NCBI GenBank assembly: GCA_964458575.1
Contig: CAYWMD010000005.1
Span: forward strand, 62,001-126,000
DNA: 64,000 nt
Direction of reading: 5' to 3'
DNA from: CAYWMD01 sp964458575
GTDB taxonomy: Bacteria > Verrucomicrobiota > Verrucomicrobiia > Limisphaerales > JADLHS01
Below, piece by piece: positions 18,626 through 27,232 of this stretch. How positions within the stretch are numbered: position 1 is the first letter of the stretch; each line of letters opens with the position of its first letter. Below the pieces are notes generated by a model. The model was not told where the DNA came from. It made no database searches and was given only the letters and a program-made list of their open reading frames with translations. Both the position numbers and the translations under genes were made by a program.

Positions 18626-20914
18626 ATGAAAACAAAAATCGTCGCAGGACAGGTGTTCCCCCTCCGCAATTTTCCCACGGAGGACGGGTCGCGCCTGGCT
18701 CATTATTCAAACGAGCCGCTTGAGCGGAAACCAGGATTCAGGAATTTGAAGACAGGCGCGACGCCTGTCCTACTCTGGCTGGCGTTGTTCTTCTCAACGC
18801 TCATCCATCAACCCTCAACCGCCCACGCCCAAGGCACGACCATCACCTACCAGGGCCGGCTCAACGACGGCGGCGCGCCGGCCAATGGACTGTATGATTT
18901 CCGGTTTCGTGTCTTTGACGCTGTCACCAATGGCAACTTTTCCGGCGGCAACATCATGTTGTCGTCGGTGGGGGTGACCAATGGCTTGTTCACCGTGCCG
19001 CTGACGTTTGGCGGCTCGGCGTTCAATGGCAGCGCGCGGTGGTTGGAAATCGGCGTGCGTCCGGGCGGCAGCGGCGGCAACTACACCAACGTCGAACCGC
19101 GTCAGCCCATCACCGCCGCGCCCTACGCCATCACGGCGGGCAACGTCACCGGTGCGATTGCCGACAGCCAGCTTTCGGCCAACATCCCGCGGCTCGACGG
19201 CAATGCCACGTTCACCGGCGCGGTGCTGTTCAACAATCCCACCAGCCAGTTCGCCGGCACGCTCACCGGGAATGGCGGGGGCGTGACGAACGTGAATTTG
19301 ATTCTGAATTCATCGGGCACAGTCATATCCAACAACGGAATGTTCACTCTGGCCTCCACGCCTCACGTCGGTTACGCCAATGCCATCACCACGGCGGATG
19401 TGAACGGCGATGGACGCCCGGACTTGCTGGCCTCATCGGTTATCGGCAACGGCGTCACGGTGCTGACCAATGATGGACGCGGGCGATTCATAGTGTCTGC
19501 CTCGTTGCAGGCGTCGCCTCATCCTCACGGCGTCGCCGTGGCGGATGTCAACGCGGATGGCCGGCTGGATTTGCTCACCGCCGAAGCCTATTCGCCCGGC
19601 GGGTTGATTGTCTCAACCAACGATGGCCATGGCGCGTTTGTCAATGTCACCAATGCAGTGCCCGGTGCGAACGGATTGGCGATTCTGGCTGCGGACGTGA
19701 ACACGGATGGCCGGGTGGATGCAGTGATGTCCGACTACACTGCCAACAAACTGTACGTGGTGTTCAACAACCACCCGAACGGATTCATTGTCGCTTCCTC
19801 GCCAAACGTGGGAAACAGTCCCTATTCCATCGCGGCAGCGGATGTGAATGGTGACAACAAAGTGGACCTGATTACCGCAAACTACGGAACCAATACGCTG
19901 ACCGTACTGACCAACAATGGCTTTGGTTTCTTCGCCTTGGCCGCGACTCCGACCGTAGGATCAGCCCCGCAATCCGTCGTCGCGCTGGATGTCAACGGCG
20001 ACACCAAGCCAGATTTAATCAGCGCTAATTCCGGAACCAACACGCTAACGGTGCTGACCAACAATGGTTCGGGCGTCTTTGCCTTCGCTTACAACCTCAC
20101 CGTGGGCGCCAGCCCGGTTTCCATTTCGGTTGCGGATGTCAACGCCGACGGCCGTCCAGACCTGATCAGCGCCAACAATGTCGCCAACACACTTTCGGTG
20201 CTGACCAACAATGGCAGTGGTGGTTTTGCCCTGGCAGCCACGCCCGCCTTGAATATCGCCGAGTCAATTGAAGGCCCCAACCGGGTGGTAGCTGCGGATT
20301 TCAATGGTGATGGCCGGATGGATCTGGCGGCCTCCCGGGGATTCAGCACGCTGGCGGTGTTTCTAAATACTCCCTACGATTTTGTCGGCAATTTCTACGG
20401 CCATTTCAGCGGCTCGGTGGACCCGGTCAGCACGCTGGGCATCGGTCGCACACCCGCCACCAATTCGCTGGAAGTGGAAGGAAACGCTTCCAAAAGCTCC
20501 GCCGGCAGTTGGCTGGCCAATTCCGATGCCCGCATCAAGACGGACATCCAGCCCGTCACACACGCGCTCGAAAAGCTGCAACACGTGCGTCCGGTGGAAT
20601 TTCGTTATACCGACGCATACCGCGCGCAACATCCGAGCATCGAAGACCGCCCTTACTTGAACGTCATTGCGCAGGAGTTTCAGCAGGTCTTCCCGGACGC
20701 CGTCAAACGCAGCGGCGAGAAGCTGCCGAACGGCGACGACATCCTGCAAGTGGACACCTATCCGCTGACGATTTATTCGGCCGCCGCGATTCAGGAGTTG
20801 AACCGCAAACTTGAACAGAAGGAAACAGAGATCACGGAATTGAAACGACGGTTGCAAAGGCTTGAACGACTGATGAACCAAAAGAATGGAGGTGCAAATG
20901 AAAATGCGAATTGA
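18626..20914 (+). CDS. secreted VCBS/FG-GAP protein with C-terminal S74 intramolecular chaperone
   Basis: A 762-residue exported protein. The leader is unusually long: residues 1-45 include a palindromic element (18647-18770) before the hydrophobic core LLWLALFFSTLIHQP and cleavage near THAHAQ-like STAHAQ. Residues 70-180 carry the TYQGRLNDGGAPANGLYDF domain shared by three neighbours. Residues 240-590 hold VCBS-type repeats (TADVNGDGRPDLLAS, AADVNGDNKVDLITA) with Asp-rich calcium loops. The end is a peptidase S74 chaperone with the S633-x4-K638 dyad (SDARIK) and a coiled coil (KETEITELKRRL). S74 domains trimerise the protein, then cleave themselves off at the Ser. Its stop overlaps the start of the next gene. 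Confidence 0.88.
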   Translation: MKTKIVAGQVFPLRNFPTEDGSRLAHYSNEPLERKPGFRNLKTGATPVLLWLALFFSTLIHQPSTAHAQGTTITYQGRLNDGGAPANGLYDFRFRVFDAVTNGNFSGGNIMLSSVGVTNGLFTVPLTFGGSAFNGSARWLEIGVRPGGSGGNYTNVEPRQPITAAPYAITAGNVTGAIADSQLSANIPRLDGNATFTGAVLFNNPTSQFAGTLTGNGGGVTNVNLILNSSGTVISNNGMFTLASTPHVGYANAITTADVNGDGRPDLLASSVIGNGVTVLTNDGRGRFIVSASLQASPHPHGVAVADVNADGRLDLLTAEAYSPGGLIVSTNDGHGAFVNVTNAVPGANGLAILAADVNTDGRVDAVMSDYTANKLYVVFNNHPNGFIVASSPNVGNSPYSIAAADVNGDNKVDLITANYGTNTLTVLTNNGFGFFALAATPTVGSAPQSVVALDVNGDTKPDLISANSGTNTLTVLTNNGSGVFAFAYNLTVGASPVSISVADVNADGRPDLISANNVANTLSVLTNNGSGGFALAATPALNIAESIEGPNRVVAADFNGDGRMDLAASRGFSTLAVFLNTPYDFVGNFYGHFSGSVDPVSTLGIGRTPATNSLEVEGNASKSSAGSWLANSDARIKTDIQPVTHALEKLQHVRPVEFRYTDAYRAQHPSIEDRPYLNVIAQEFQQVFPDAVKRSGEKLPNGDDILQVDTYPLTIYSAAAIQELNRKLEQKETEITELKRRLQRLERLMNQKNGGANENAN
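18647..18770. repeat. palindromic element within the signal-peptide coding region
   Basis: This 124-bp stretch is homologous to 20919-21009. It shares the right arm GACAGGCGCGACGCCTGTCC (18751-18770, itself near-palindromic), the central palindrome CCGCTTGAGCGG (18716-18727) and a degenerate left arm starting GGACAGG. It is read in frame as the extended n-region of the leader, ending GATPV just before the hydrophobic core. Confidence 0.75.
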
Positions 20915-21458
20915 CGCAGGACAGGCGTCGCGCCTGTCTCGCACTTCAACTCAACCGCTTGAGCGGAGAACCGTGCGCAAGAAAATGGAGACAGGCGCGA
21001 CGCCTGTCCGACTTTGGCTGGCGCTGCTGCTCGTTTCCGTTTTCAGCTTTCAACTTTCAGCTTTTGCCCAAACCTATTCCATTGATTGGTCCACCATTGA
21101 CGGCGGCGGCGGTACGAGCACCGGTGGCGTCTATTCCGTGAGCGGCACCATCGGCCAACCGGACGCCGGCAAAATGTCCGGCGGCAACTTCACCGTGGAC
21201 GGCGGTTTCTGGGGCATCATCGCCGCGGTGCAAACACCGGGCGCACCGTTGCTCTGCATCGCGCGCACGACGACGAACACCGTGGCCGTCTTCTGGCCGT
21301 CACCTTCGACCGGTTGGACGTTGCAGCAAAACACCAACAGCGTTGCCTCGGTGAATTGGAGCAATGTCAGCACGACGCCGATTGACGACAGCGTGACCCT
21401 AACCGTCATCGTCAATCCGCCGACGGGGAATCGTTATTACCGGCTATTCAAACCATGA
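20898..21458 (+). CDS. small exported YSIDW/FYRL-type protein (companion of the S74 protein)
   Basis: A 187-residue exported protein. The ATG at 20898 has a strong ribosome site (GGAGGTG at 20888-20894) lying inside the upstream coding sequence, and the genes overlap by 17 bp, so translation is probably coupled. A second in-frame ATG at 20985 (METGATPVRLWLALLLVSVF) would give a normal-length signal peptide. The mature part starts QTYSIDWSTIDGGGGTSTGG, followed by a glycine-rich region (GQPDAGKMSGGNF, DGGFWGI) and an end module finishing NRYYRLFKP. A close paralogue is at 26594. Function is unknown. The leader contains the 20919-21009 palindromic element. Confidence 0.8.
   Translation: MKMRIDAGQASRLSRTSTQPLERRTVRKKMETGATPVRLWLALLLVSVFSFQLSAFAQTYSIDWSTIDGGGGTSTGGVYSVSGTIGQPDAGKMSGGNFTVDGGFWGIIAAVQTPGAPLLCIARTTTNTVAVFWPSPSTGWTLQQNTNSVASVNWSNVSTTPIDDSVTLTVIVNPPTGNRYYRLFKP
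20919..21009. repeat. perfect inverted-repeat element within the leader of the YSIDW protein
   Basis: Two perfect 20-bp inverted arms, GGACAGGCGTCGCGCCTGTC (20919-20938) and GACAGGCGCGACGCCTGTCC (20990-21009). Each is also nearly self-palindromic. They flank the palindrome CCGCTTGAGCGG (20955-20966). The stretch is open in frame and ends as GATPV, immediately before the hydrophobic core LWLALLL. Confidence 0.85.
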
Positions 21459-21493
21459 CACTCCTTTTCCACCTTCAACCTGAACCCAAACCT

Positions 21494-24400
21494 ATGCGAA
21501 CCCATACCAAACCCACCCTCAAAGTTGCGACCGCCTTGCTGTCGCTTGCAACGTTCGCTACGTTCTGCGTTGTTCAACCTTCGACCGCCCACGCCCAGGG
21601 CACCGCCTTCACCTACGAAGGCCGGTTCAGTGACAATGGCAGTCCTGCGAATGGCTTTTTCGACATTACCTTCAGCTTGTGGAGTGCCGGCAGTGGGCCA
21701 TCCCAAGTCGGCGGCACGTTGACGAATGCCGCGACGCCGGTAGCCGACGGCTTGTTCAGCGTGACGCTCGATTTTGGCGCCGGAGTGTTCGACGGCAGTG
21801 ACCGCTGGTTGCAGATCGGCGTACGGACCAACGGCGGTGGGACGTTCTCCCCACTCAATCCACGCCAGCCGATAACACCCACGCCCTACGCCATTCTTGC
21901 CGGGAGTGTCAGCGGCACCATCGCAGCCGGCCAGATTAGCGGCACGATTTCCTCCAACAACATCGGCGTGGGCAGCATCACTACGATCATGTTGGCCAAC
22001 GGCGCGGTCGGCTCGAACCAACTGGCGTCGGGCGCGGTGACCACCGAGGCCCTGGCCGATGGCGCGGTAACAGCGGACAAGCTGTTCACGACGCTGGTGC
22101 TCCTCTCCGCCACGGTTATCACCAATCCCACGCCGTTGGCGCTGGATCAATTTGGCTTTGCCGTCGCGGTCGCAGGGGCGGACAAGATTCTGGTGGGCGC
22201 CAACCTGGACGATGCCGGGGCAACCAACGCCGGGGCCGCGCATCTGTACGATGCCGCCGGCAACCTGCTCGTCACGCTCACCAATCCGTCGCCGGCAGCA
22301 GACGACAATTTCGGCTACGCCGTGGCTGGCGTGGGGGCGGACAAGTGCCTCGTGGGGGCGTATCTGGACGACACCGGCGCGTTAAACGCCGGGAGCGCGT
22401 ACTTGTTCAACTCAAGCGGGGCACTTCTGCTCACACTCGCTAACCCCAGCCCGGCCATAGCCGATGGTTTCGGCTACGCGGTTTCCACTGTGGGCGATAA
22501 CCGATTGCTCATCGGTTCGTTTCACGACAATCCTGGGGGTGGACAATTCGGTGCCGTTTACCTCTACGATCTTGCGGGCAACCTGGTTCAGACGATCACA
22601 AATCCCACCCCGGCAAATCTCGATGGCTTCGGTGTCTCGGTGACAGCCGTGGGGGTGGATAAGGTGTTGATTGGTGCGTCGAGCGATGACGCCGCGACGA
22701 ACAATTCCGGCGTGGCTTATCTGTTCAGCACCAACGGCACATTGCTGACCACCATCACCAATCCCGCTCCAGGCACCAATGACGCGTTTGGCAGCGTGGT
22801 GGCGGCTGTCGGGACGGACAAGGTATTGATCACCGCGCCGTCAGACGATACGGGTGCAGCCGGGGCGGGCAGCGCCTATCTCTTCAATCTCACCGGAACA
22901 TTACTGGCGACATTCACAAATCCCACGCCCGCCAGCAGTGACGCCTTTGGTTCGGCGGCTTGTGCGGTGGGCGTGGACCGGGTCTTGATTGCCACTGCTT
23001 TTGACGACACGGGTGCCGGTAACGCGGGGACGGCGTATCTTTTCGACCTCGGCGGAAATCTGCTGCTGACACTCACGAATCCCGCGCCGGCGACCTCGGA
23101 CCTCTTCGGCGCTGCGGTGGCGTTCCTCGATTCTCATCGCTTCCTCATTGGAGCGAGAACGGACGACACGGGCGTGAATGATGCGGGCGCCGTCCAGGTC
23201 ATGAACGTTGGTATCACCACACCGGGATTGATTGCCGATGCAGTGCGGTTTGGGGCCGTGACTGATGAAGGGCTGTCTCCCTCCGCAGTCACGATGGGCA
23301 AGCTCGCGGATGGCGCGGTCACGGCCGCGAAGATCGCTGACGGGGCCGTCACTCCCGTTCACTTGGATCCGATCTTGGCGAGCAATACTTTTTGGCGACT
23401 GGCCGGGAATGCCGGCACCACGCCCGGCGCGCAGTTTCTCGGCACGACGGACAATCAACCGCTGGAATTCATGGCGAACAACCGGCGCGTGATGCGGTTT
23501 GAGCCGAACACAAACGCTTCCCCCAATGTGATCGGCGGCTGGCCCTCGAATTTTGTGAGGGTCGGTACGGTGGGGGCGACCATTGGCGGTGGTGGCTCGG
23601 CCGATCTGCCTTCGGTCAGCATGAGCAACACAGTGTCCGGGAACTACGGCACCATTGCCGGCGGCCGGGGCAATGCCATCCAGCTCTCTGCCGACCAGGC
23701 GACCATCGGTGGCGGCGTCGCCAACATCATACGTTCGCAGGCGTTTGACAGCACCATCGGTGGCGGCAACGGGAACCTCATCGGCGGCCTGGCCGAGAAA
23801 TCGTTTATTGGCGGCGGGTATGTCAACCTGATCCAAACCAACGCGGAAACGGCGGTCATTGCCGGGGGCGAGCAAAACACCGTTCGGACCAATGCCGACC
23901 ACGCCATCATTGGCGGTGGTTTTCAGAATACCATCCTGGCCGACAGCACCTACGCCACGATTGGAGGTGGTTATCAGAATACAAATGGCGGGGACTACGC
24001 CACCATTTCGGGCGGCCGGCTTAACGTGGCGACCGGAAATTTCAGTTTTGCCGCCGGCCACAACGCACGCGCCACCAACAATGGCGCATTCGTTTGGAGC
24101 GACAGCGCCGGCACCCTGACGACCTCAGTCACCAACGACTCGGTGACCATGCGCGCCCGGGGCGGCTATCGTTTCTTCACCGGCAGCGGTTCCGCCGGCG
24201 CGCAACTGGCGGCGGGAGACACCAGTTGGACGGTGCTGTCGGACCGGAACGCGAAGAAGGACATTGCAACGGTGGATGCGCGGGTGATTCTGGAAAAACT
24301 GGCGGCCCTGCCCATCACGCAATGGCATTACCAATGGGAGGAAACCAGTCTCTCCCCGCACATCGGCCCCATGGCCCAGGATTTCAAAGCCGCGTTTTAT

Positions 24401-24598
24401 CCCGGACGCGATAACACGGGGATCACCACCTTGGAAGCCGACGGCGTCGCGCTGGCGGCCATCCAGGGGTTGAATCAGAAACTCGAAGGCGGAAAGCAGA
24501 AAGCGGAAAGCAGAATCCAGAAGCTCGAAGCGGAAAACGCGGCGTTGAAAGAACGCATCGAAAAACTGGAGCGCCTCGTTCAATCTCAGATCCGCTGA
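21494..24598 (+). CDS. secreted FG-GAP-like repeat protein with S74 intramolecular chaperone
   Basis: From the ATG at 21494 the protein has about 1,034 residues, with signal peptide TALLSLATFATFCVVQPSTAHA. Modules in order: the shared TYEGRFSDNGSPANG domain (35-140); short alanine-rich repeats (GAVGSNQLASGAV); seven or eight FG-GAP-like repeats of about 55 residues (GADKILVGANLDDAGATNAG...YLF...LTNPSPAADDNFGYAV); a head region with GGGxxN turns (TIGGGNGNLIGG, IGGGYVNLIQTN) like trimeric-adhesin heads; and an S74 chaperone with S916-x4-K921 (SDRNAK). The tail is a coiled coil. It is probably a trimeric surface fibre. It starts 35 bp after the YSIDW gene. Confidence 0.87.
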   Translation: MRTHTKPTLKVATALLSLATFATFCVVQPSTAHAQGTAFTYEGRFSDNGSPANGFFDITFSLWSAGSGPSQVGGTLTNAATPVADGLFSVTLDFGAGVFDGSDRWLQIGVRTNGGGTFSPLNPRQPITPTPYAILAGSVSGTIAAGQISGTISSNNIGVGSITTIMLANGAVGSNQLASGAVTTEALADGAVTADKLFTTLVLLSATVITNPTPLALDQFGFAVAVAGADKILVGANLDDAGATNAGAAHLYDAAGNLLVTLTNPSPAADDNFGYAVAGVGADKCLVGAYLDDTGALNAGSAYLFNSSGALLLTLANPSPAIADGFGYAVSTVGDNRLLIGSFHDNPGGGQFGAVYLYDLAGNLVQTITNPTPANLDGFGVSVTAVGVDKVLIGASSDDAATNNSGVAYLFSTNGTLLTTITNPAPGTNDAFGSVVAAVGTDKVLITAPSDDTGAAGAGSAYLFNLTGTLLATFTNPTPASSDAFGSAACAVGVDRVLIATAFDDTGAGNAGTAYLFDLGGNLLLTLTNPAPATSDLFGAAVAFLDSHRFLIGARTDDTGVNDAGAVQVMNVGITTPGLIADAVRFGAVTDEGLSPSAVTMGKLADGAVTAAKIADGAVTPVHLDPILASNTFWRLAGNAGTTPGAQFLGTTDNQPLEFMANNRRVMRFEPNTNASPNVIGGWPSNFVRVGTVGATIGGGGSADLPSVSMSNTVSGNYGTIAGGRGNAIQLSADQATIGGGVANIIRSQAFDSTIGGGNGNLIGGLAEKSFIGGGYVNLIQTNAETAVIAGGEQNTVRTNADHAIIGGGFQNTILADSTYATIGGGYQNTNGGDYATISGGRLNVATGNFSFAAGHNARATNNGAFVWSDSAGTLTTSVTNDSVTMRARGGYRFFTGSGSAGAQLAAGDTSWTVLSDRNAKKDIATVDARVILEKLAALPITQWHYQWEETSLSPHIGPMAQDFKAAFYPGRDNTGITTLEADGVALAAIQGLNQKLEGGKQKAESRIQKLEAENAALKERIEKLERLVQSQIR

Positions 24599-24617
24599 CC
24601 CCGAAACACGTCAACCT

Positions 24618-26597
24618 ATGAAACTAAAATCCACGTTTCACACCCTCGCCCTCGCCGCGTTGCTTCTCTTAACGCTCAACCCGCATCTCTCTCCCTGCCT
24701 CGCCCAAGGCACGGCCTTTACCTACCAGGGACGCCTGACCAGCGGCACCAACGTCGCGAACGGTGTTTACGATGTGCGGTTTCGGATTTACGACTCCAGC
24801 GGCGGGGGCGGGCTGGTGGCCGGGCCGATAACCAATGCCGCTACGGGCCTCAGCAACGGCCTGTTCACCGTCACGCTCGATCCGGGCGCGGGTGTGTTCA
24901 CCGGCGCGGATCGCTGGCTGAAAATCAGTGTGCGCACCAACGGCGGCGGCGCGTTCACGATGTTGACGCCGCGACAGAAACTCACCGCCGCACCTTATGC
25001 CATCACGGCGGGCAACGTGTCGGCCGGCGCCGGTCTTGCCGGGACCTATTCGGGCGCCGTGACGTTCAACAACGCGGGAAACAATTTTAGCGGCAACGGC
25101 GCCGCGTTGACGGCATTGAACGCGTCACAACTGACCAGCGGCGCCGTGCCCTCCGCCGCCCTGGGCAACGCCTGGAAAACCACCGGAAACGCCGGCACGA
25201 CGGCGGGTGTCAACTTCGTCGGCACGACCGACGATGAACCGCTCCAATTCCGGGTCAATAATCTTCAGGCGCTTCGGCTTGACGGCACGGGAAGCACCAG
25301 CAACCAGAACGTGACCGTTGTGGCGGGCGCGTCGGTCAACAGCATCGCGAGTGCTTCGCTGGGCGCGGCGATATTAAGCGGCGGTTCGGCGGCAACAGGC
25401 CAGATCACCAGTTACGACGTGCCGGGAGTTGGCAGTGGTTCGTTCTTTATTCCTGGGGTTCATTCCAACTCCATCGGCGCCGGTTCACACTATTCGCTGA
25501 TTGTCGGTGGATTGTGGAACTCGATCTCTTCCAATTCGTTCTTCTCAACGATTGCCGGCGGACTCGACAACCGGATTGGTGAGTACGGCCAGGACGCGGT
25601 GCTCGCTGGTGGATACAAGAATACGATCGCAGGCTACGCGCAATTCCCCACCATTGGTGGCGGATATCTCAATCGAATTAACCCCACCAACCGTGCCGGC
25701 ACGATCGCCGGCGGATACGCGAACACGATCTCCTCCCGGGCAACGGATTCCACCATCGGCGGCGGCTATGGTAACGTCATCGGCACCAACGCCAATGCGG
25801 CGACGATTCCGGGTGGTTCGGGTAATCGCGCCGATGGCAACTACGGTTTCGCGGCCGGACAAGATGCCCACGCCTTGCATGATGGCACATTCGTCTGGGC
25901 GGATATGCCAGGGGGAGATTTCGCGTCCACCGCCGACAATCAGTTTCTCATTCGCGCCTCCGGCGGCGTGGGCGTCAACGTCACCAATCCGGCCGATGTG
26001 GTACACATTCAAGCCACGAACAACCTTCGCGTCCGCGTTACCTCCATGGAAAGCGGCTATTCAGGTTATCTCAGTGAGAACAGTCTGGGTAATTGGTTTG
26101 CCGGCGTCGCCGCGTCAACAAACTACTGGTACGTCTATGAGAATGCCCCTTCGTTCGGCCCGCGATTGATCGTCAAATCGGGCGGCAACGTGGGGATCGG
26201 CACGGTCAATCCCACGAACAAATTGCACGTGGCCGGTGGCGTCTCGGCCACCGCATTTGTCAGCACCAGTGATCGGAATGCCAAGGAAAACTTCAAACCG
26301 GTGTCGCCCCGGGACGTGCTGGACAAAGTCGCCGCGCTGCCGATCACGACGTGGAATTTCAAAGACATGAACGATGGCCGGCACATGGGACCGATGGCGC
26401 AGGACTTTTACGCGGCATTCGGCCTTGGAGGAGGCAACACCACCATCACGGGCGTTGACCCCGACGGCGTGGCGCTGGCGGCGATTCAAGGACTGAATCA
26501 AAAGCTGCAACAGAAGGAAACGGAGATAACGGAGTTGAAACGACGGCTCGAAACACTGGAACAACTCGTCATCCAACAGAACGGAGGTGCGAAATGA
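24618..26597 (+). CDS. secreted trimeric head-and-chaperone (S74) protein
   Basis: A 659-residue exported protein with signal peptide LALAALLLLTLNPHLSPCLA. It has the shared TYQGRLTSGTNVANGVYD domain, no FG-GAP section, and a head region with adhesin-like turns (TIGGGYGNVIGTN, FAAGQDAHALHDGTFVWAD). The S74 chaperone has S551-x4-K556 (SDRNAK) and HMGPMAQDFYAAFG, followed by the coiled coil KETEITELKRRLETL. It is the shortest of the three S74 proteins here. Its end carries the same GGAGGTG ribosome site for the next gene as the 18626 copy, so the S74 plus small-protein pair looks duplicated as a unit. The stop overlaps the next start as ATGA. Confidence 0.88.
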   Translation: MKLKSTFHTLALAALLLLTLNPHLSPCLAQGTAFTYQGRLTSGTNVANGVYDVRFRIYDSSGGGGLVAGPITNAATGLSNGLFTVTLDPGAGVFTGADRWLKISVRTNGGGAFTMLTPRQKLTAAPYAITAGNVSAGAGLAGTYSGAVTFNNAGNNFSGNGAALTALNASQLTSGAVPSAALGNAWKTTGNAGTTAGVNFVGTTDDEPLQFRVNNLQALRLDGTGSTSNQNVTVVAGASVNSIASASLGAAILSGGSAATGQITSYDVPGVGSGSFFIPGVHSNSIGAGSHYSLIVGGLWNSISSNSFFSTIAGGLDNRIGEYGQDAVLAGGYKNTIAGYAQFPTIGGGYLNRINPTNRAGTIAGGYANTISSRATDSTIGGGYGNVIGTNANAATIPGGSGNRADGNYGFAAGQDAHALHDGTFVWADMPGGDFASTADNQFLIRASGGVGVNVTNPADVVHIQATNNLRVRVTSMESGYSGYLSENSLGNWFAGVAASTNYWYVYENAPSFGPRLIVKSGGNVGIGTVNPTNKLHVAGGVSATAFVSTSDRNAKENFKPVSPRDVLDKVAALPITTWNFKDMNDGRHMGPMAQDFYAAFGLGGGNTTITGVDPDGVALAAIQGLNQKLQQKETEITELKRRLETLEQLVIQQNGGAK

Positions 26598-27151
26598 AAA
26601 ATACCAAAATCCAAACACCAAACACCAAAGAAACACCAACCATCAAACATCAAATCCGACCTTGCTTTGAGCGTGTCCGCTTTCCGGGTTTAGGATTTGG
26701 AAGTTATTTGGTGTTTGGATTTTGGTGTTTGGTGTTTCTTCCCACCGCCAACATCCATGCGCAAACCTACTCCATAGACTGGTTCACCATTGACGGCGGC
26801 GGTGGCACGAGCACGGGCGGTGTCTATTCCGTGAGCGGCACCATCGGCCAGCCGGACGCCGGCCGGATGAGCGGCGGCAGCTACTCCGTGGACGGCGGCT
26901 TCTGGGGCATCATCGCTGTTGTGCAAACACCCGGAGCGCCGTTGTTGAGCATATTCAACACGACATCGAATACAGTTGCCGTTTCCTGGCCGTCGCCCTC
27001 GACGGGTTGGACGTTGCAACAGAATACCAACACCGTCGCCTCGGTGAATTGGAGCAACGTCACCACGACACCAATTGACGATAGCGTGACCAGAACCGTC
27101 ATTGTCAATCTGCCCACGGGGAATCGCTACTACCGGTTGTTCAAGCAGTGA
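26594..27151 (+). CDS. small exported YSIDW/FYRL-type protein, paralogue of 20898-21458
   Basis: A 185-residue protein whose mature part is nearly identical to the 20898 protein (QTYSIDWFTIDGGGGTSTGG; NRYYRLFKQ end). The start overlaps the upstream stop by 4 bp, with GGAGGTG at 26583-26589. The leader differs from the paralogue's: its hydrophobic core SYLVFGFWCLVFLPTA is encoded by one arm of an A/T-rich palindromic element (26604-26725). Different repeats have therefore become the signal peptides of two paralogues. Function is unknown; pairing with an S74 protein suggests it is a partner or subunit of the surface fibre. Confidence 0.8.
   Translation: MKNTKIQTPNTKETPTIKHQIRPCFERVRFPGLGFGSYLVFGFWCLVFLPTANIHAQTYSIDWFTIDGGGGTSTGGVYSVSGTIGQPDAGRMSGGSYSVDGGFWGIIAVVQTPGAPLLSIFNTTSNTVAVSWPSPSTGWTLQQNTNTVASVNWSNVTTTPIDDSVTRTVIVNLPTGNRYYRLFKQ
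26604..26725. repeat. palindromic element encoding a signal-peptide core
   Basis: Perfect 19-bp inverted arms at 26604-26622 (CCAAAATCCAAACACCAAA) and 26707-26725, with further imperfect TTTGGTGTTTGG repetition outside them. The right arm is translated as LVFGFWCLVF, the hydrophobic core of the leader. The left arm gives the polar stretch KIQTPNTKETP. Confidence 0.75.
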
Positions 27152-27232
27152 TTTGGAAGAGACGTGCCCGTCTCGAATTATCTCAGCGAGACAATGGTTG
27201 TGTTGACTTTCGTGCAGGCTTAGAGTTCCAGC

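Noticed and set aside
22140..23200. Regularly spaced repeats that could suggest a CRISPR array
   Set aside because: They are 150-170 bp protein-coding repeats (FG-GAP-like), with no short conserved repeat or unique spacers.
22901..24061. A 386-codon minus-strand frame opposite the 21494 gene
   Set aside because: It mirrors repeated codons of the S74 protein and has no start context or domain.
18626..27151. Prophage suggested by S74 tailspike-type domains
   Set aside because: No capsid, terminase, portal, integrase or lysis gene is present, and all the proteins have signal peptides.
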